The position numbers and the translations under genes were made by a program. DNA of 64,000 nucleotides from Chelatococcus asaccharovorans (GTDB lineage Bacteria > Pseudomonadota > Alphaproteobacteria > Rhizobiales > Beijerinckiaceae), in the NCBI RefSeq assembly GCF_003201475.1, contig NZ_QJJK01000007.1, positions 248,001 through 312,000 of the forward strand. Direction: 5' to 3'. The stretch's first letter is position 1. The number at the start of each line of letters is the position of its first letter. Of this stretch, positions 9,822 to 18,877 are shown piece by piece. The notes under the pieces were generated by a model that was given only the letters and a program-made list of their open reading frames with translations, was not told the origin of the DNA and made no database searches.

Positions 9822-11059
9822 CGGACGCCGCACTTATCCGTTCGGCCGGGGTGTTCCTTGACGACGAAGGCGCGGTCGTTCCGGGCCAGGACGTGCTCGT
9901 CGAAGGCGGCGCGATCACCGCGATCGGGCCGCGAACGGAGATCGCCTCGCATCCCGCCGCCGCCGGCGCGCGCGTGGTCGATCTCGACGGGCTCTTCCTG
10001 TTCCCCGGGCTGATGAACAGCCATGTTCATTTCGCCTTCAACGGCACGGACAACGTCAGAGAGGTGTATCTGGCGGAGACACCCGAACAGCGTGTCGCCC
10101 GGGCCCTCGCCAATGCCCGCGCCATGGCGCTGAGCGGCGTGACCACGGCGCGCGACTGCGGCTCCGATATGACGGTGATGCAGGCGATGCTCGCCGCCGC
10201 GGAGGAAGGCGAGGCCGTCCTGCCCAATCTCCTGATGTGCGGCCCGCCGATCACGGCGGTCTGCGGGCACCTTCACTATATGGGCGGCGAGGCGACGACC
10301 AGCGACGAGGTGAGGGCGCTTGTGCGCGAGACCCACGCTGCCGGTGCCAGGAGCGCCAAGGTCATGGCGACCGGTGGCCAGATGACGCCGGGAACGCGCC
10401 CCGAAGTGCCGGCCTTTGAACTGGCCGAGCTCGTGGCGCTGGTCGAGGAAGCGCGCAGCCTCGATATGTCGACGGTCTCCCATTGTCTGTCGTCCGAGGG
10501 CACGATCCGCAGCGCCCGCGCCGGCTTCGACAGTATCGAGCACTGCGCCTTCTTCGAGCGCTCGCCCGAGGGCTGGATGGAGCGGGTCTACCGCCAGGAT
10601 GTGACGGATGCGATCCGCGCCAGCGGCGCGGCCGTGATGATGGGGCTCGCCGCCAGCACCCACGCGCTGGACATGGTGCGCGCGACGGGCGAGGGCACGC
10701 CCCACGAGCATTTCCGCCTCGCGCAGGAGCGGCGGATGATGCAGATTTTCAAGGATATGGCGGATCAGGGCATTCCGATGATCTGCGGCACCGATGCCGG
10801 CACGGCAGCGACCCCTTTCGACGAGACATGGCGGGAGGTGGTCCTGATGGTCGAGGCGGGCCTGACGCCGCTGCAAGCCGTCCGCAATGCGACGACCATC
10901 GTGGCCCGTGCCATGCGGATCGATCATGAGGCCGGCGCGATCCGCGCGGGGCTGCGCGCTGACATGATCGCGCTTGCCGACAATCCTCTCGAGGATCCCG
11001 CAGCCTTCCGCGCCCCCGCATGGGTGATGGTGCGCGGCCGCGAGATCCTGGCGCCGTAA
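9818..11059 (+). CDS. metal-dependent amidohydrolase (first paralogue)
   Basis: Cytosolic amidohydrolase-superfamily enzyme, 413 residues. Likely binuclear metal ligands are His69 and His71 (SHVHF), Lys181 as the carboxylated bridging lysine (SAKVMATGG), His222 (VSHCLS), His242 (IEHCAFF) and Asp326 (CGTDAG). This ligand set and the KVMATGG context resemble the Xaa-Pro/Xaa-Arg dipeptidase-like branch, which cleaves amide bonds of small dipeptides or N-acyl amino acids; this subfamily placement is inference. It overlaps the upstream permease gene by 4 bp. A clear paralogue lies at 14888. Substrate unknown. Confidence 0.9.
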   Translation: MTDAALIRSAGVFLDDEGAVVPGQDVLVEGGAITAIGPRTEIASHPAAAGARVVDLDGLFLFPGLMNSHVHFAFNGTDNVREVYLAETPEQRVARALANARAMALSGVTTARDCGSDMTVMQAMLAAAEEGEAVLPNLLMCGPPITAVCGHLHYMGGEATTSDEVRALVRETHAAGARSAKVMATGGQMTPGTRPEVPAFELAELVALVEEARSLDMSTVSHCLSSEGTIRSARAGFDSIEHCAFFERSPEGWMERVYRQDVTDAIRASGAAVMMGLAASTHALDMVRATGEGTPHEHFRLAQERRMMQIFKDMADQGIPMICGTDAGTAATPFDETWREVVLMVEAGLTPLQAVRNATTIVARAMRIDHEAGAIRAGLRADMIALADNPLEDPAAFRAPAWVMVRGREILAP

Positions 11060-11087
11060 TGACAGTTCCCTGGCAGATCTCCCACAT

Positions 11088-12323
11088 ATGGCTATCCCGA
11101 TGACCGACGATCTCAACCGCGCTTGGCTGACCAATGTGAAGACGGGCACGCGCTACCCGATCGGCCCGACCCTGCGTGCGCCGGACGACGGCGGCGAAAT
11201 CAGCGTGACCTTCGACCTCGACGCGGCGGCCGAGGTCTTCGCCGCCCGCTGGAAGACGGCCGGCTCCATGTGGGAGCGCTTCGGTGCCGTGCTCACGCCG
11301 TTCGACCAGTCGCATGTGGTCAGTATCGGCGAGGGCAACACCCCGCTCGTCCGCTCGGAACGCTTCGCGCGCGAACTCGGGCTGAAGAACCTGTTCTTTA
11401 AGCTCGAAGGGTCGAACCCGACCGGGTCGTTCAAGGACCGCCAGATGTCGGTCGCGATCAGCATGGGCCGGTCCTGGGGACGCAGCCGCTACGCGACGGT
11501 CTCGTCCGGCAATGTCGGCAACGCGTTGTCCGCCTATTGCGCGAAGGCCGGTTATGACGCCATCGTCCTGGTGGCCGAGGATACGGCCGACGGCAAGCGC
11601 GACCAGATCAGCGTCTATGGTGCTCAGCTCTATCTGGTGCCGGCACCGACGCCGGGCCACGTCCGCAGCTACTGGCAGCTCTATGCCGATCTCGGCGCCT
11701 TTTGCGCGGCCCGTGACATCGTGCCGATGATTTCGGCGCGGCCGGTCAATCCCTTCATGGTGGAGGGCACCAAGACCATCGCCTTCGAGATCACCGCAAG
11801 CCTCGGCCAGGTGCCGGACATGGTATTCTGCTGCGTGGGCGGCGGTGGCCTGCTCGGTGGCGTCTACAAGGGCTTTCAGGAACTTGTCGGGCTCGCGCAG
11901 GCGACGGCCATACCCGTGATCCATGGCGGCCAGCGGATCGACCGCAACTATGCGCCGATCGACAAGCTGCATGAGGAGCCCTACGCATCCGGCGATTATT
12001 ATCTGCCGCTCGACGGTGACTGGGCCGACGGCGCGATCAAGGCGACGGGAGGAACCCTGACGCCGCTTGGTGCCGATGCGATCGCCGAGGCGCAGACTTG
12101 GCTCGCTACCAAGGAAGGCATCTTCGCCGAGCCGCAGGGTGCCTATGCGGCGGCCGCCTTGATGGCGGCGGCGCGTCGGGGCGAGATCGATCCCGAGGCG
12201 ACCGTCACCTGCGTCGTCACCGGAATTGGTCTCAAGGATATGGGCGCGGCCAGGCGCTTTGCCGAATTCGCGCCCCAGCGCCCGCCCATCAAAGCCACAG
12301 GATTGGACGATCTCAGAATCTGA
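11088..12323 (+). CDS. threonine synthase-like PLP-dependent enzyme
   Basis: Fold-type II PLP enzyme, 411 residues, cytosolic. The Schiff-base lysine is Lys116 in NPTGSFKDRQM, and the phosphate-binding glycine loop CVGGGGLLGG follows near residue 248. N-terminal KTGTRYPIG resembles the opening of threonine synthases but lacks their usual cysteine pair. In a catabolic transport operon, a lyase or ammonia-lyase role on a hydroxy-amino acid, diamino acid or phospho-amino acid is more likely than threonine biosynthesis (inference). The start could also be ATG 11100. It is 28 bp after the amidohydrolase gene and 35 bp before the binding-protein gene. Confidence 0.85.
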   Translation: MAIPMTDDLNRAWLTNVKTGTRYPIGPTLRAPDDGGEISVTFDLDAAAEVFAARWKTAGSMWERFGAVLTPFDQSHVVSIGEGNTPLVRSERFARELGLKNLFFKLEGSNPTGSFKDRQMSVAISMGRSWGRSRYATVSSGNVGNALSAYCAKAGYDAIVLVAEDTADGKRDQISVYGAQLYLVPAPTPGHVRSYWQLYADLGAFCAARDIVPMISARPVNPFMVEGTKTIAFEITASLGQVPDMVFCCVGGGGLLGGVYKGFQELVGLAQATAIPVIHGGQRIDRNYAPIDKLHEEPYASGDYYLPLDGDWADGAIKATGGTLTPLGADAIAEAQTWLATKEGIFAEPQGAYAAAALMAAARRGEIDPEATVTCVVTGIGLKDMGAARRFAEFAPQRPPIKATGLDDLRI

Positions 12324-12358
12324 ACGGCCATAACTCACAAGACGAGAGGGGACCTGAT

Positions 12359-13930
12359 ATGAAGACGATGCCGACCTCAGCCGTGCTTGGCTGTCTGCTG
12401 CTCGCCGGTGCCGCGCCCGCCGCCTATGCCGCCTGCGAGGTGCAGGGCGGCAAGATCCAGGCTGCGATGACGACCAACGCCTCGACGATGGATGCCATTC
12501 TGTCGACGACCAACGCCAGCCGCCAGGTGGCGATCTACCTGTTTGAATCGCTGGTGACCTACGACGAGAATTATCAGGTCATTCCTCAACTTGCCGAAAG
12601 CTGGGTGCGCAGCGACGACGGCCTCACCTATACCTTCACCTTGCGTGACGGCATCAAGTTCCACAACGGCAAGACCATGACGGCCGACGACGTGACGGCG
12701 TCCGTTCAGCGCTTCCTGAAGGTCTCGCCCGGCGCGGGCCGCTTCAAGAACGTGCAATCGGTCGAGACCATCGATCCGAAGACGGTGAAATTCACGCTGA
12801 AAGCCGATTTTCCATTCCTCAGCAACCTCGCCATCCCCTCGCCGACGGTCGCGATCTACCCTGCGGACATCGTTGCGAAATATGGCGACAAGGAAGTGAC
12901 GGGCGCCGACATCATCGGCACGGGCCCCTACAAGCTCAATCGCTGGCGGCCGGACGTCAGCATCAGCATGTCCAAATTTCCCGACTATGTGACCGACACG
13001 CGCTTCAAGGGGCCGACAGGCTTCGGTGGCGCGCGGACGGCCTGCGCGGACGAGGTGAATTTCCTGCCCGTGCCGGAGGAGGCGGCGCGGGTCGCGGGCT
13101 TGCAGACGGGCGATTTCGACTATGCGGAAGCGCTGCCGATCACGGCCGTCCCGCAGCTCGAGGGCGACAAGGCGCTGAAGATCGAAATCGTCAAGCCGCG
13201 CTGGGCAATCCTCGTTGAACTCGACCACAAGGATCCCTGGGTGTCCAAGAAGCCGTTCCGCAAGGCCCTGGAAGCGGCGATCAACCCGGAGCAGATCCTG
13301 CAGGCCGCTTCGTTCGGCCGCAAGGATTACTATCGCGTCCAGCCGAGCATCTTCTTCCCGGAGCAGAAGCAGTGGTATTCGGAGGCCGGCGCGCAGGCCT
13401 ACAACGCGCCGAATGCTGATACCGTGAAGAAGCTTCTTGCCGAAGCCGGCTATAACGGCGAGCCGATCACCTTCATTACCAACCAGAACTACAGCTGGAT
13501 GTTCAAGGCGAGCCAGGCTCTCGCGGCGCAGTGGCAGAAGGCCGGCATCAACGTCAAGCTGGAGCTGATGGACTGGCCGTCGCAGATCAAGCGCGCGCAG
13601 GAGAAGACCGACTGGGGCATCAACCAGACCGGTTGGTCGCCGCGGCTCGACCCGTTCCAGACGCTCTCGTCGCTGCAATGCGGCACGGTTTCCGCCTTCG
13701 GCTACTGCAACCAGGCGATGGAAGGCGCGCTCGCCAAGGTCAATTCAGGCTTGCCCGATGACGAGCGCAAGAAGGCCTGGGCGGAGGTTCAGCAAATCGT
13801 CTGGGATGATCTGCCCGTTCTCCGCATCGGCGATTATTTCGAGCCGGAAGGCACCCGCACCACCTTGAAGGGTTACATCCCCTTCTATGTCACGCCGCGC
13901 TTCTGGGATGTCTCCCAGACCAAGAAGTAA
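12359..13930 (+). CDS. ABC transporter substrate-binding protein, family 5 (second importer)
   Basis: Periplasmic binding protein of the DppA/OppA family, 523 residues. A Sec signal peptide is visible at residues 1-24 (LGCLLLAGAAPAAYA, cut before ACEVQ). Family blocks include LFESLVTYDENYQVIPQL, FHNGKTMTADDV and IGTGPYKLNRW. The ATG has GAGAGGGGA upstream, and the long in-frame extension from 12098 is a shadow of the PLP gene. It is only distantly similar by eye to the binding protein at 4978, so the two probably recognise different ligands. Confidence 0.94.
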   Translation: MKTMPTSAVLGCLLLAGAAPAAYAACEVQGGKIQAAMTTNASTMDAILSTTNASRQVAIYLFESLVTYDENYQVIPQLAESWVRSDDGLTYTFTLRDGIKFHNGKTMTADDVTASVQRFLKVSPGAGRFKNVQSVETIDPKTVKFTLKADFPFLSNLAIPSPTVAIYPADIVAKYGDKEVTGADIIGTGPYKLNRWRPDVSISMSKFPDYVTDTRFKGPTGFGGARTACADEVNFLPVPEEAARVAGLQTGDFDYAEALPITAVPQLEGDKALKIEIVKPRWAILVELDHKDPWVSKKPFRKALEAAINPEQILQAASFGRKDYYRVQPSIFFPEQKQWYSEAGAQAYNAPNADTVKKLLAEAGYNGEPITFITNQNYSWMFKASQALAAQWQKAGINVKLELMDWPSQIKRAQEKTDWGINQTGWSPRLDPFQTLSSLQCGTVSAFGYCNQAMEGALAKVNSGLPDDERKKAWAEVQQIVWDDLPVLRIGDYFEPEGTRTTLKGYIPFYVTPRFWDVSQTKK

Positions 13931-13950
13931 CGGGGCGCGCGGGATCCGCC

Positions 13951-14895
13951 ATGTTCAATATGATCCTACGCCGGCTGATCCTGTTCGTTCCGATGTGGAT
14001 CGCCGTCAGCGTCCTGTCCTTCGTGATCGTTCATGCGACGCCCGGCGACCCCGCCGCCGGGTTCGTCGGGCAGGACACGGGCGCGGAGGGGCTGGCGATC
14101 GCGCGTGCGCGGCTCGGTCTCGATCGTCCTTATATTGAACAGCTCGGCGTATGGGTCGCCGGTTCCATGACCGGCGATCTCGGCAACTCGTTCTTCCTCG
14201 GCCGCTCGGTGGCGGATGCCATCATCGAGCGGCTGCCCGTCACCTTCAGTCTCGGCCTGCTTGCGCTTCTCGTCGCCATCGTCGTGGGCGTCCCCTTGGG
14301 GATCATCGCAGCCCTGTCGCCGAACAGCTGGAAGGACGCGTCGACGATCGGCCTGTCCCTGACTTTCCTGAGTGTCCCCGAATTCGTCGTCGGCATGCTG
14401 CTGATCTATCTGCTCGGCGTGGAATGGCGTCTCTTTCCGATCGGGCGCTACGAGCCCTTGAGCGACGGCCTGCTGCCCTGGCTCCACCACCTGGCCTTGC
14501 CGGCCGTGGCGCTCGGTCTGTCGCAATCTGCACTTCTCGCCCGCATGACGCGCGCCAGCCTGTTGCAGGTGCTGGAGGCCGATTTCATCCGCACGGCGCG
14601 CGCCAAGGGCCTGCCCGAACGGGTCGTGGTCGGCAAACATGCCTTCCGCAACGCGATCATCACGATCATCACCATCATCGGCCTGTCGATGGCCTTGCTC
14701 CTCAGCGGGGCCTTCATCACGGAGACGCTCTTCCAACTGCCCGGCATCGGCAGCCTCGGTGTCCAGGCCGTGCTGCGGCGCGACTATCCCGTGATTCAGG
14801 GGCTGCTGCTCGTCGCCTCGTCCTTCGTGCTCATCGTCAATTTGCTGGTCGATGTGGTCTATCGGCTCCTCAACCCAATGGTCGACAATGACTGA
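13951..14895 (+). CDS. ABC transporter permease, DppB type (second importer)
   Basis: Complete inner-membrane permease, 314 residues. The N-terminal helix (about 8-30) ends in VHATPGDPA, the standard DppB motif, followed by GLDRPYIEQL and five further helices. The EAA loop is around residues 210-235 (FIRTARAKGLPE...HAFRNAIITI). It should pair with the DppC-type permease at 8964. No ATPase gene occurs anywhere in this operon. Its stop overlaps the next amidohydrolase start by 8 bp. Confidence 0.94.
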   Translation: MFNMILRRLILFVPMWIAVSVLSFVIVHATPGDPAAGFVGQDTGAEGLAIARARLGLDRPYIEQLGVWVAGSMTGDLGNSFFLGRSVADAIIERLPVTFSLGLLALLVAIVVGVPLGIIAALSPNSWKDASTIGLSLTFLSVPEFVVGMLLIYLLGVEWRLFPIGRYEPLSDGLLPWLHHLALPAVALGLSQSALLARMTRASLLQVLEADFIRTARAKGLPERVVVGKHAFRNAIITIITIIGLSMALLLSGAFITETLFQLPGIGSLGVQAVLRRDYPVIQGLLLVASSFVLIVNLLVDVVYRLLNPMVDND

Positions 14896-16144
14896 CAGCC
14901 TCTGGATCCGCGCCGACCATCTCTGGAACGACAGCGATGGCCGCTTCACGCCCGGCCTGCTGCGCATTGAGGGCGGCGTCATCACCGCGCGCGCCGAAGC
15001 ACCCGCCGCCCCGCCGGCCGGCGCCCGCGTGATCGACATGGGAGAGCGCTATGTCCTGCCCGGTCTCATCAACACCCATGTGCATCTCGAATTCAGCGCA
15101 TCGCCTGCGCCGCTCGACGACTTCTATGCGGAGAATGACGAGGAACGGCTGATGCGGGCCATGGGCAATGCCCACCGCATGCTCCTCAGCGGGGTGACGA
15201 CGATCCGCGACTGCGGCTCGAGCTGGTCGATGCTGGCTCTCGCCCGCCGGCCGGACCTCGCACCCGTGCCGCTGCCGACGATCCTGTGTTCCGGCCCGCC
15301 CATCACGGTCCACGCGGGCCATCTGCATTTCATGCACGGGATCGTCGAAACCGACGATGACATCCTCAGGCATATCGACCGTCTGGAGCGCGAGGGCGGC
15401 CGCAGTGTGAAGGTGATGGCGAGCGGCGGTTCCATGACGCCGGGCTCCGACCCCGTCGAAACGATCTTCGCGCAGGAGACCCTCAACCTGATCGCTGAAG
15501 AGGCGCGGCGGCGCGCATTGCCAAGCGTGTCCCACGTGCTGTCGACTGAGAGCATTCGACGCTCGGCGTTGGCCCGCATCGACAGCCTCGAGCATTGCGC
15601 CTTCTATGAACGCGACGCCGATGGCATGATTGTCCGCCGCTATGATCCTAACATTGCCGCCGTCGTGCGCGATAGCGGCTCGGCGATGATGGCCAATCTC
15701 TCCACCGCCACCCGCGCGCTCGATGCGGTGCGTGCGCGGGGCGCGGCGACGCCCCAGGAGGCCCATGCGCTGCGCCAGTTCGACGTGATGGTGGAGAATT
15801 TCGGCAAATTCGTCGCCCTTGGTGTGCCGATGGTCTGCGGCAATGATGCGGGCGTCCGTGAGACGCCGTTTGAGGATACCTGGATGGAGATGGCCTGGCT
15901 GATACGCGGCGGGCTCTCGGCGGCCCAAACCATCCGTGCTGCGACCTCGCAGGCGGCGAAGACGCTCCTCATCGATCAGAGTGTCGGAAAACTCGAGGTC
16001 TCGCTGGCGGCCGATCTCATCGCTCTGCGGAAAGACCCTCTCGAGGACAGGGAGGCCTTTCGGGAGGTCGATTTCGTGATGAAGGCCGGCGCGGTGATCG
16101 TCGATCGCCTTGGGCCGGGCTCATCCACGCCGGCGGATTGCTGA
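14888..16144 (+). CDS. metal-dependent amidohydrolase (second paralogue)
   Basis: Cytosolic amidohydrolase, 418 residues, clearly paralogous to the enzyme at 9818. Metal ligands occupy matching places: His64 and His66 (THVHL), Lys175 (SVKVMASGG), His216 (VSHVLS), His236 (LEHCAFY) and Asp320 (CGNDAG). Shared blocks such as CGPPIT/CSGPPIT and GHLHYM/GHLHFM show a duplication followed by divergence. It begins inside the DppB gene (8-bp overlap) and ends 9 bp from the convergent nhaA gene. Two such enzymes in one operon suggest either two linkages in one substrate or two related substrates. Confidence 0.9.
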   Translation: MTDSLWIRADHLWNDSDGRFTPGLLRIEGGVITARAEAPAAPPAGARVIDMGERYVLPGLINTHVHLEFSASPAPLDDFYAENDEERLMRAMGNAHRMLLSGVTTIRDCGSSWSMLALARRPDLAPVPLPTILCSGPPITVHAGHLHFMHGIVETDDDILRHIDRLEREGGRSVKVMASGGSMTPGSDPVETIFAQETLNLIAEEARRRALPSVSHVLSTESIRRSALARIDSLEHCAFYERDADGMIVRRYDPNIAAVVRDSGSAMMANLSTATRALDAVRARGAATPQEAHALRQFDVMVENFGKFVALGVPMVCGNDAGVRETPFEDTWMEMAWLIRGGLSAAQTIRAATSQAAKTLLIDQSVGKLEVSLAADLIALRKDPLEDREAFREVDFVMKAGAVIVDRLGPGSSTPADC

Positions 16145-16153
16145 CGCGGTTGC

Positions 16154-17497
16154 CTACCGGCGTCCCATGGCAATCCGTCCCCAGGCCAGTCCCGCCGTGG
16201 CCGCGATGACGGAGGCCACGAGGACGCCGAGTTTCGCCGCGTTGAGGAGATTGTCATCCGCGAAGGCGAGCGTCGCGATGAAGATCGACATGGTGAAGCC
16301 GATACCTGCGAGCAGGCCGATCAGCGCGAGACCCGCCATGTCGATACCGGCGGGCATCCGGCAAAGCCGGAGTTTCACCGCCAGCCAGGAAACGGCCAGC
16401 ACCCCGACGGGCTTGCCGACGACAAGGGCGAGAAGAACGCCCAACAGCACGGACACCGCACCGGGCGCGTCGAGATCCACGCCATCGAGGCTGACGCCGG
16501 CATTGGCGAGCGCGAACAGGGGCATGACGCCGAAGGCGACCCAGGGATGCAGCGCCATCTGCACCCGCGTCACGGGGGGCAGCAAATCACGCTGCGCCCT
16601 GCGCAACGTCTTGAGCGAGGGCGCCAGTCCATTATCCGCATGCGAAGGGGCCTGCCGGAGCGCAACGATATCGTTGATCGCCTTCATGGCCATATCGAGC
16701 GGGCGCTCGCGGCTGCGTGCCACATGCACGGGTGTCATCAAGCCAAGCACCACGCCCGCAAGGGTCGGATGCGCTCCGGTATAGAGCAATCCCGCCCAAA
16801 GCACCGCGGCCGGCACCACATAGGCATAGGCATTGGCGACACCGATCCATTGCATGAGCAGGACCAAGGCGACGCCGCCCATGGATATGAACAGTCCCGC
16901 GGGTTCAAGGGAGCCGGAGTAGAACACGGCGATGATCAGGACCGCGATAATGTCGTCGATGATGGCGAGTGCCAGCAGGAATATCCGCACGTTGCTCGGT
17001 ATCGACTTGCCGAGCAGGGCGAGCACGCCGACCGCGAAAGCAATGTCGGTGGCGGTCGGCACCGCCCACCCGCGCAATACCTCGCCCTGTCCGACGAGCA
17101 CCACGTAGATGATCGCTGGGACGACGACCCCGCCGATGGCAGCCATGATCGGCAGTGCGGCCTGCCGCACGTCCGACAACGCGCCTTCGTGGATCTCGCG
17201 CCGGATCTCCATCCCGACGACCAGAAAGAACACGGTCATCAGGGCGTCATTGATCCAGAAATGCAGCGAGCGCTCGAAGACGTAGTCGCCCAAGCCGAGC
17301 GTGACCGGCAGATGCCACAGGGCGTGGTAGCTATGCGCAAGAGGGGAGTTGGCCCAGGCCAGTGCGATGGCGGCGGCCACCATGAGCACGACGCCGCTCG
17401 TCGCCTCGATATGGATGAAGCGCTCGATGGATGCGGCTGCGCGTTCAGCCAGCATTTGTGCACGTGTCGGCGTCCGCGTCGCGGCCTTTTGGACCAT
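16154..17497 (-). CDS. nhaA: Na+/H+ antiporter NhaA
   Basis: Inner-membrane sodium/proton exchanger, 447 residues, with the many helices and topology of NhaA. The adjacent ion-binding aspartates are visible in [13 protein letters not shown], and the family blocks [20 protein letters not shown] and [11 protein letters not shown] are intact. ATG 17497 with GGAG upstream is preferred to a GTG at 17566. It is longer than the E. coli protein because of an N-terminal cytoplasmic stretch and an insertion around the region following 'RSRERPLDM'. Role: pH and sodium homeostasis. It is convergent with the catabolic operon and unrelated to it. Confidence 0.95.
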   Translation of the reverse strand: MVQKAATRTPTRAQMLAERAAASIERFIHIEATSGVVLMVAAAIALAWANSPLAHSYHALWHLPVTLGLGDYVFERSLHFWINDALMTVFFLVVGMEIRREIHEGALSDVRQAALPIMAAIGGVVVPAIIYVVLVGQGEVLRGWAVPTATDIAFAVGVLALLGKSIPSNVRIFLLALAIIDDIIAVLIIAVFYSGSLEPAGLFISMGGVALVLLMQWIGVANAYAYVVPAAVLWAGLLYTGAHPTLAGVVLGLMTPVHVARSRERPLDMAMKAINDIVALRQAPSHADNGLAPSLKTLRRAQRDLLPPVTRVQMALHPWVAFGVMPLFALANAGVSLDGVDLDAPGAVSVLLGVLLALVVGKPVGVLAVSWLAVKLRLCRMPAGIDMAGLALIGLLAGIGFTMSIFIATLAFADDNLLNAAKLGVLVASVIAATAGLAWGRIAMGRR

Positions 17498-17722
17498 GGA
17501 TGTCAGTCTCCGGAGCTGGCGGCCCGACCAGCTCGTAACCTGCCGGCGGCCCAACCCAACCGACACCCGCCTTGCCTGATAACGGCGCTAGAACCAAAAA
17601 ACAAGCGTCGGCGAGACGTCAAGATGAACAGCCTGTCATCGAGACTGCAGCACGCCGATGCCCATTTCGTTGATGGCTTGGTCGTGCGAAAGCCACGGGC
17701 ATCGGAGCAGACGCAGGGCTGT

Positions 17723-18301
17723 CTAAAGCGTCGACCCGATGCGCCGCGCGGTGAAAGCGATGGCGAGATAGGCGCAGCCGGCTAATAGCAGCGAAATACC
17801 GGCGATCGTACCCGGTGTGTAGACGCTGGTGTAGGGAAACTTCAGCAGCAGCGCGGCGCTTGCCAGCAAGGCGATGATCCCGGAGCCGAGAAGCCACCCC
17901 CAGCCGCTCTGCGGGCGCAGCCTGATCGCCAGCGCGATCTGCGACAGGCCCTGGACCAGGAACACGATGGCAATGAGCCCCGTAATGGCGATCGCACCCG
18001 CCAGCGGGTTGAGATAGATGAGCACGCCGCCCACGAACTGGATCACGCCGATCAGCAGATGCCAGATGAAGCCGGCCCAGCCCTTCACCTGGAAGGATTG
18101 GATGATCTGCACAATGCCGACGCAGGCAAGGACGACGCCGAGCACCAGGCTCGCCGCGATCGTCGAAATGACCGGCAGCATGATGGCGAGGACCCCGCCG
18201 GCAATCAACAGCAGGCCGAGGCACAGGAACCAGATCCATTTCGCGCGGACAGCTTCGCCGAGGTCGCGCGACTGAACACTTTTGGCGTATCCGCTTGCCA
18301 C
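17723..18301 (-). CDS. HdeD-family (DUF308) membrane protein
   Basis: Small integral membrane protein, 192 residues, with six predicted helices arranged as three similar hairpins (for example GVLAIMLPVISTIAASLVLG and GVLIYLNPLAGAIAITGL). This matches HdeD/DUF308 proteins, which are linked to acid resistance in E. coli but have no known biochemical activity. It is a single-gene unit. The long gap upstream presumably holds its promoter. Confidence 0.88.
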   Translation of the reverse strand: MASGYAKSVQSRDLGEAVRAKWIWFLCLGLLLIAGGVLAIMLPVISTIAASLVLGVVLACVGIVQIIQSFQVKGWAGFIWHLLIGVIQFVGGVLIYLNPLAGAIAITGLIAIVFLVQGLSQIALAIRLRPQSGWGWLLGSGIIALLASAALLLKFPYTSVYTPGTIAGISLLLAGCAYLAIAFTARRIGSTL

Positions 18302-18877
18302 GTCTGGAACCCCTTATCCTGTGTCGACGGTGAAATCTTCGGCAAGCTAGCGCGTGGCTATATTTTTATCAATCAGATCAACATTTCGCGCGGTCAGACA
18401 CGCGCCGGATTCGTCCCGCATTCTCTGAATACGTCGTACGGTAAAGGTTTCGCGTGCGCGATTGGCTGTGGACAGGACGTTTCAACTGTCGGCTCATAGG
18501 TGAGCATCACACAGCGCGACGCATCGCTTCATGCGGCGGCAGGGGAAATGGCCGCATCCGCGCGGGGGGAGGCACCGGCTCGCCTCGGCAAGCAAGCGCA
18601 GTTTGCGAAATGGTCAGATAATAGGCCTTTTCGATCGTGCCGGACTATGTGATGGTCATCAGAATGCAATGCACCCAAGAACGCGTTACGCCAAGAGTGC
18701 AATTGGCCAAGACTATAAGTGGCCAAGATATAGCCAAGCTACGGGGGGAGAACATCCGGGATGACCGCGCATCGTGTCGTCATCCTGCGCGACGAGCCCC
18801 CTCCAGCCATGCCGCGATCGCGCGCGCCATCTGAGCCGGTATTATGTCCGGCTGACGCTCCGCACGGAAGGTGACCC
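18302..18877. other. 576-bp gap without a convincing gene
   Basis: This gap separates two divergent genes, so it should hold both promoters. It is AT-richer just upstream of the HdeD gene (18358-18380). Around 18700-18740 a short direct repeat GGCCAAGA occurs twice (18704 and 18721 region) with a partial third copy. Short reading frames here have no coding character. No RNA gene was recognised. Confidence 0.5.
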
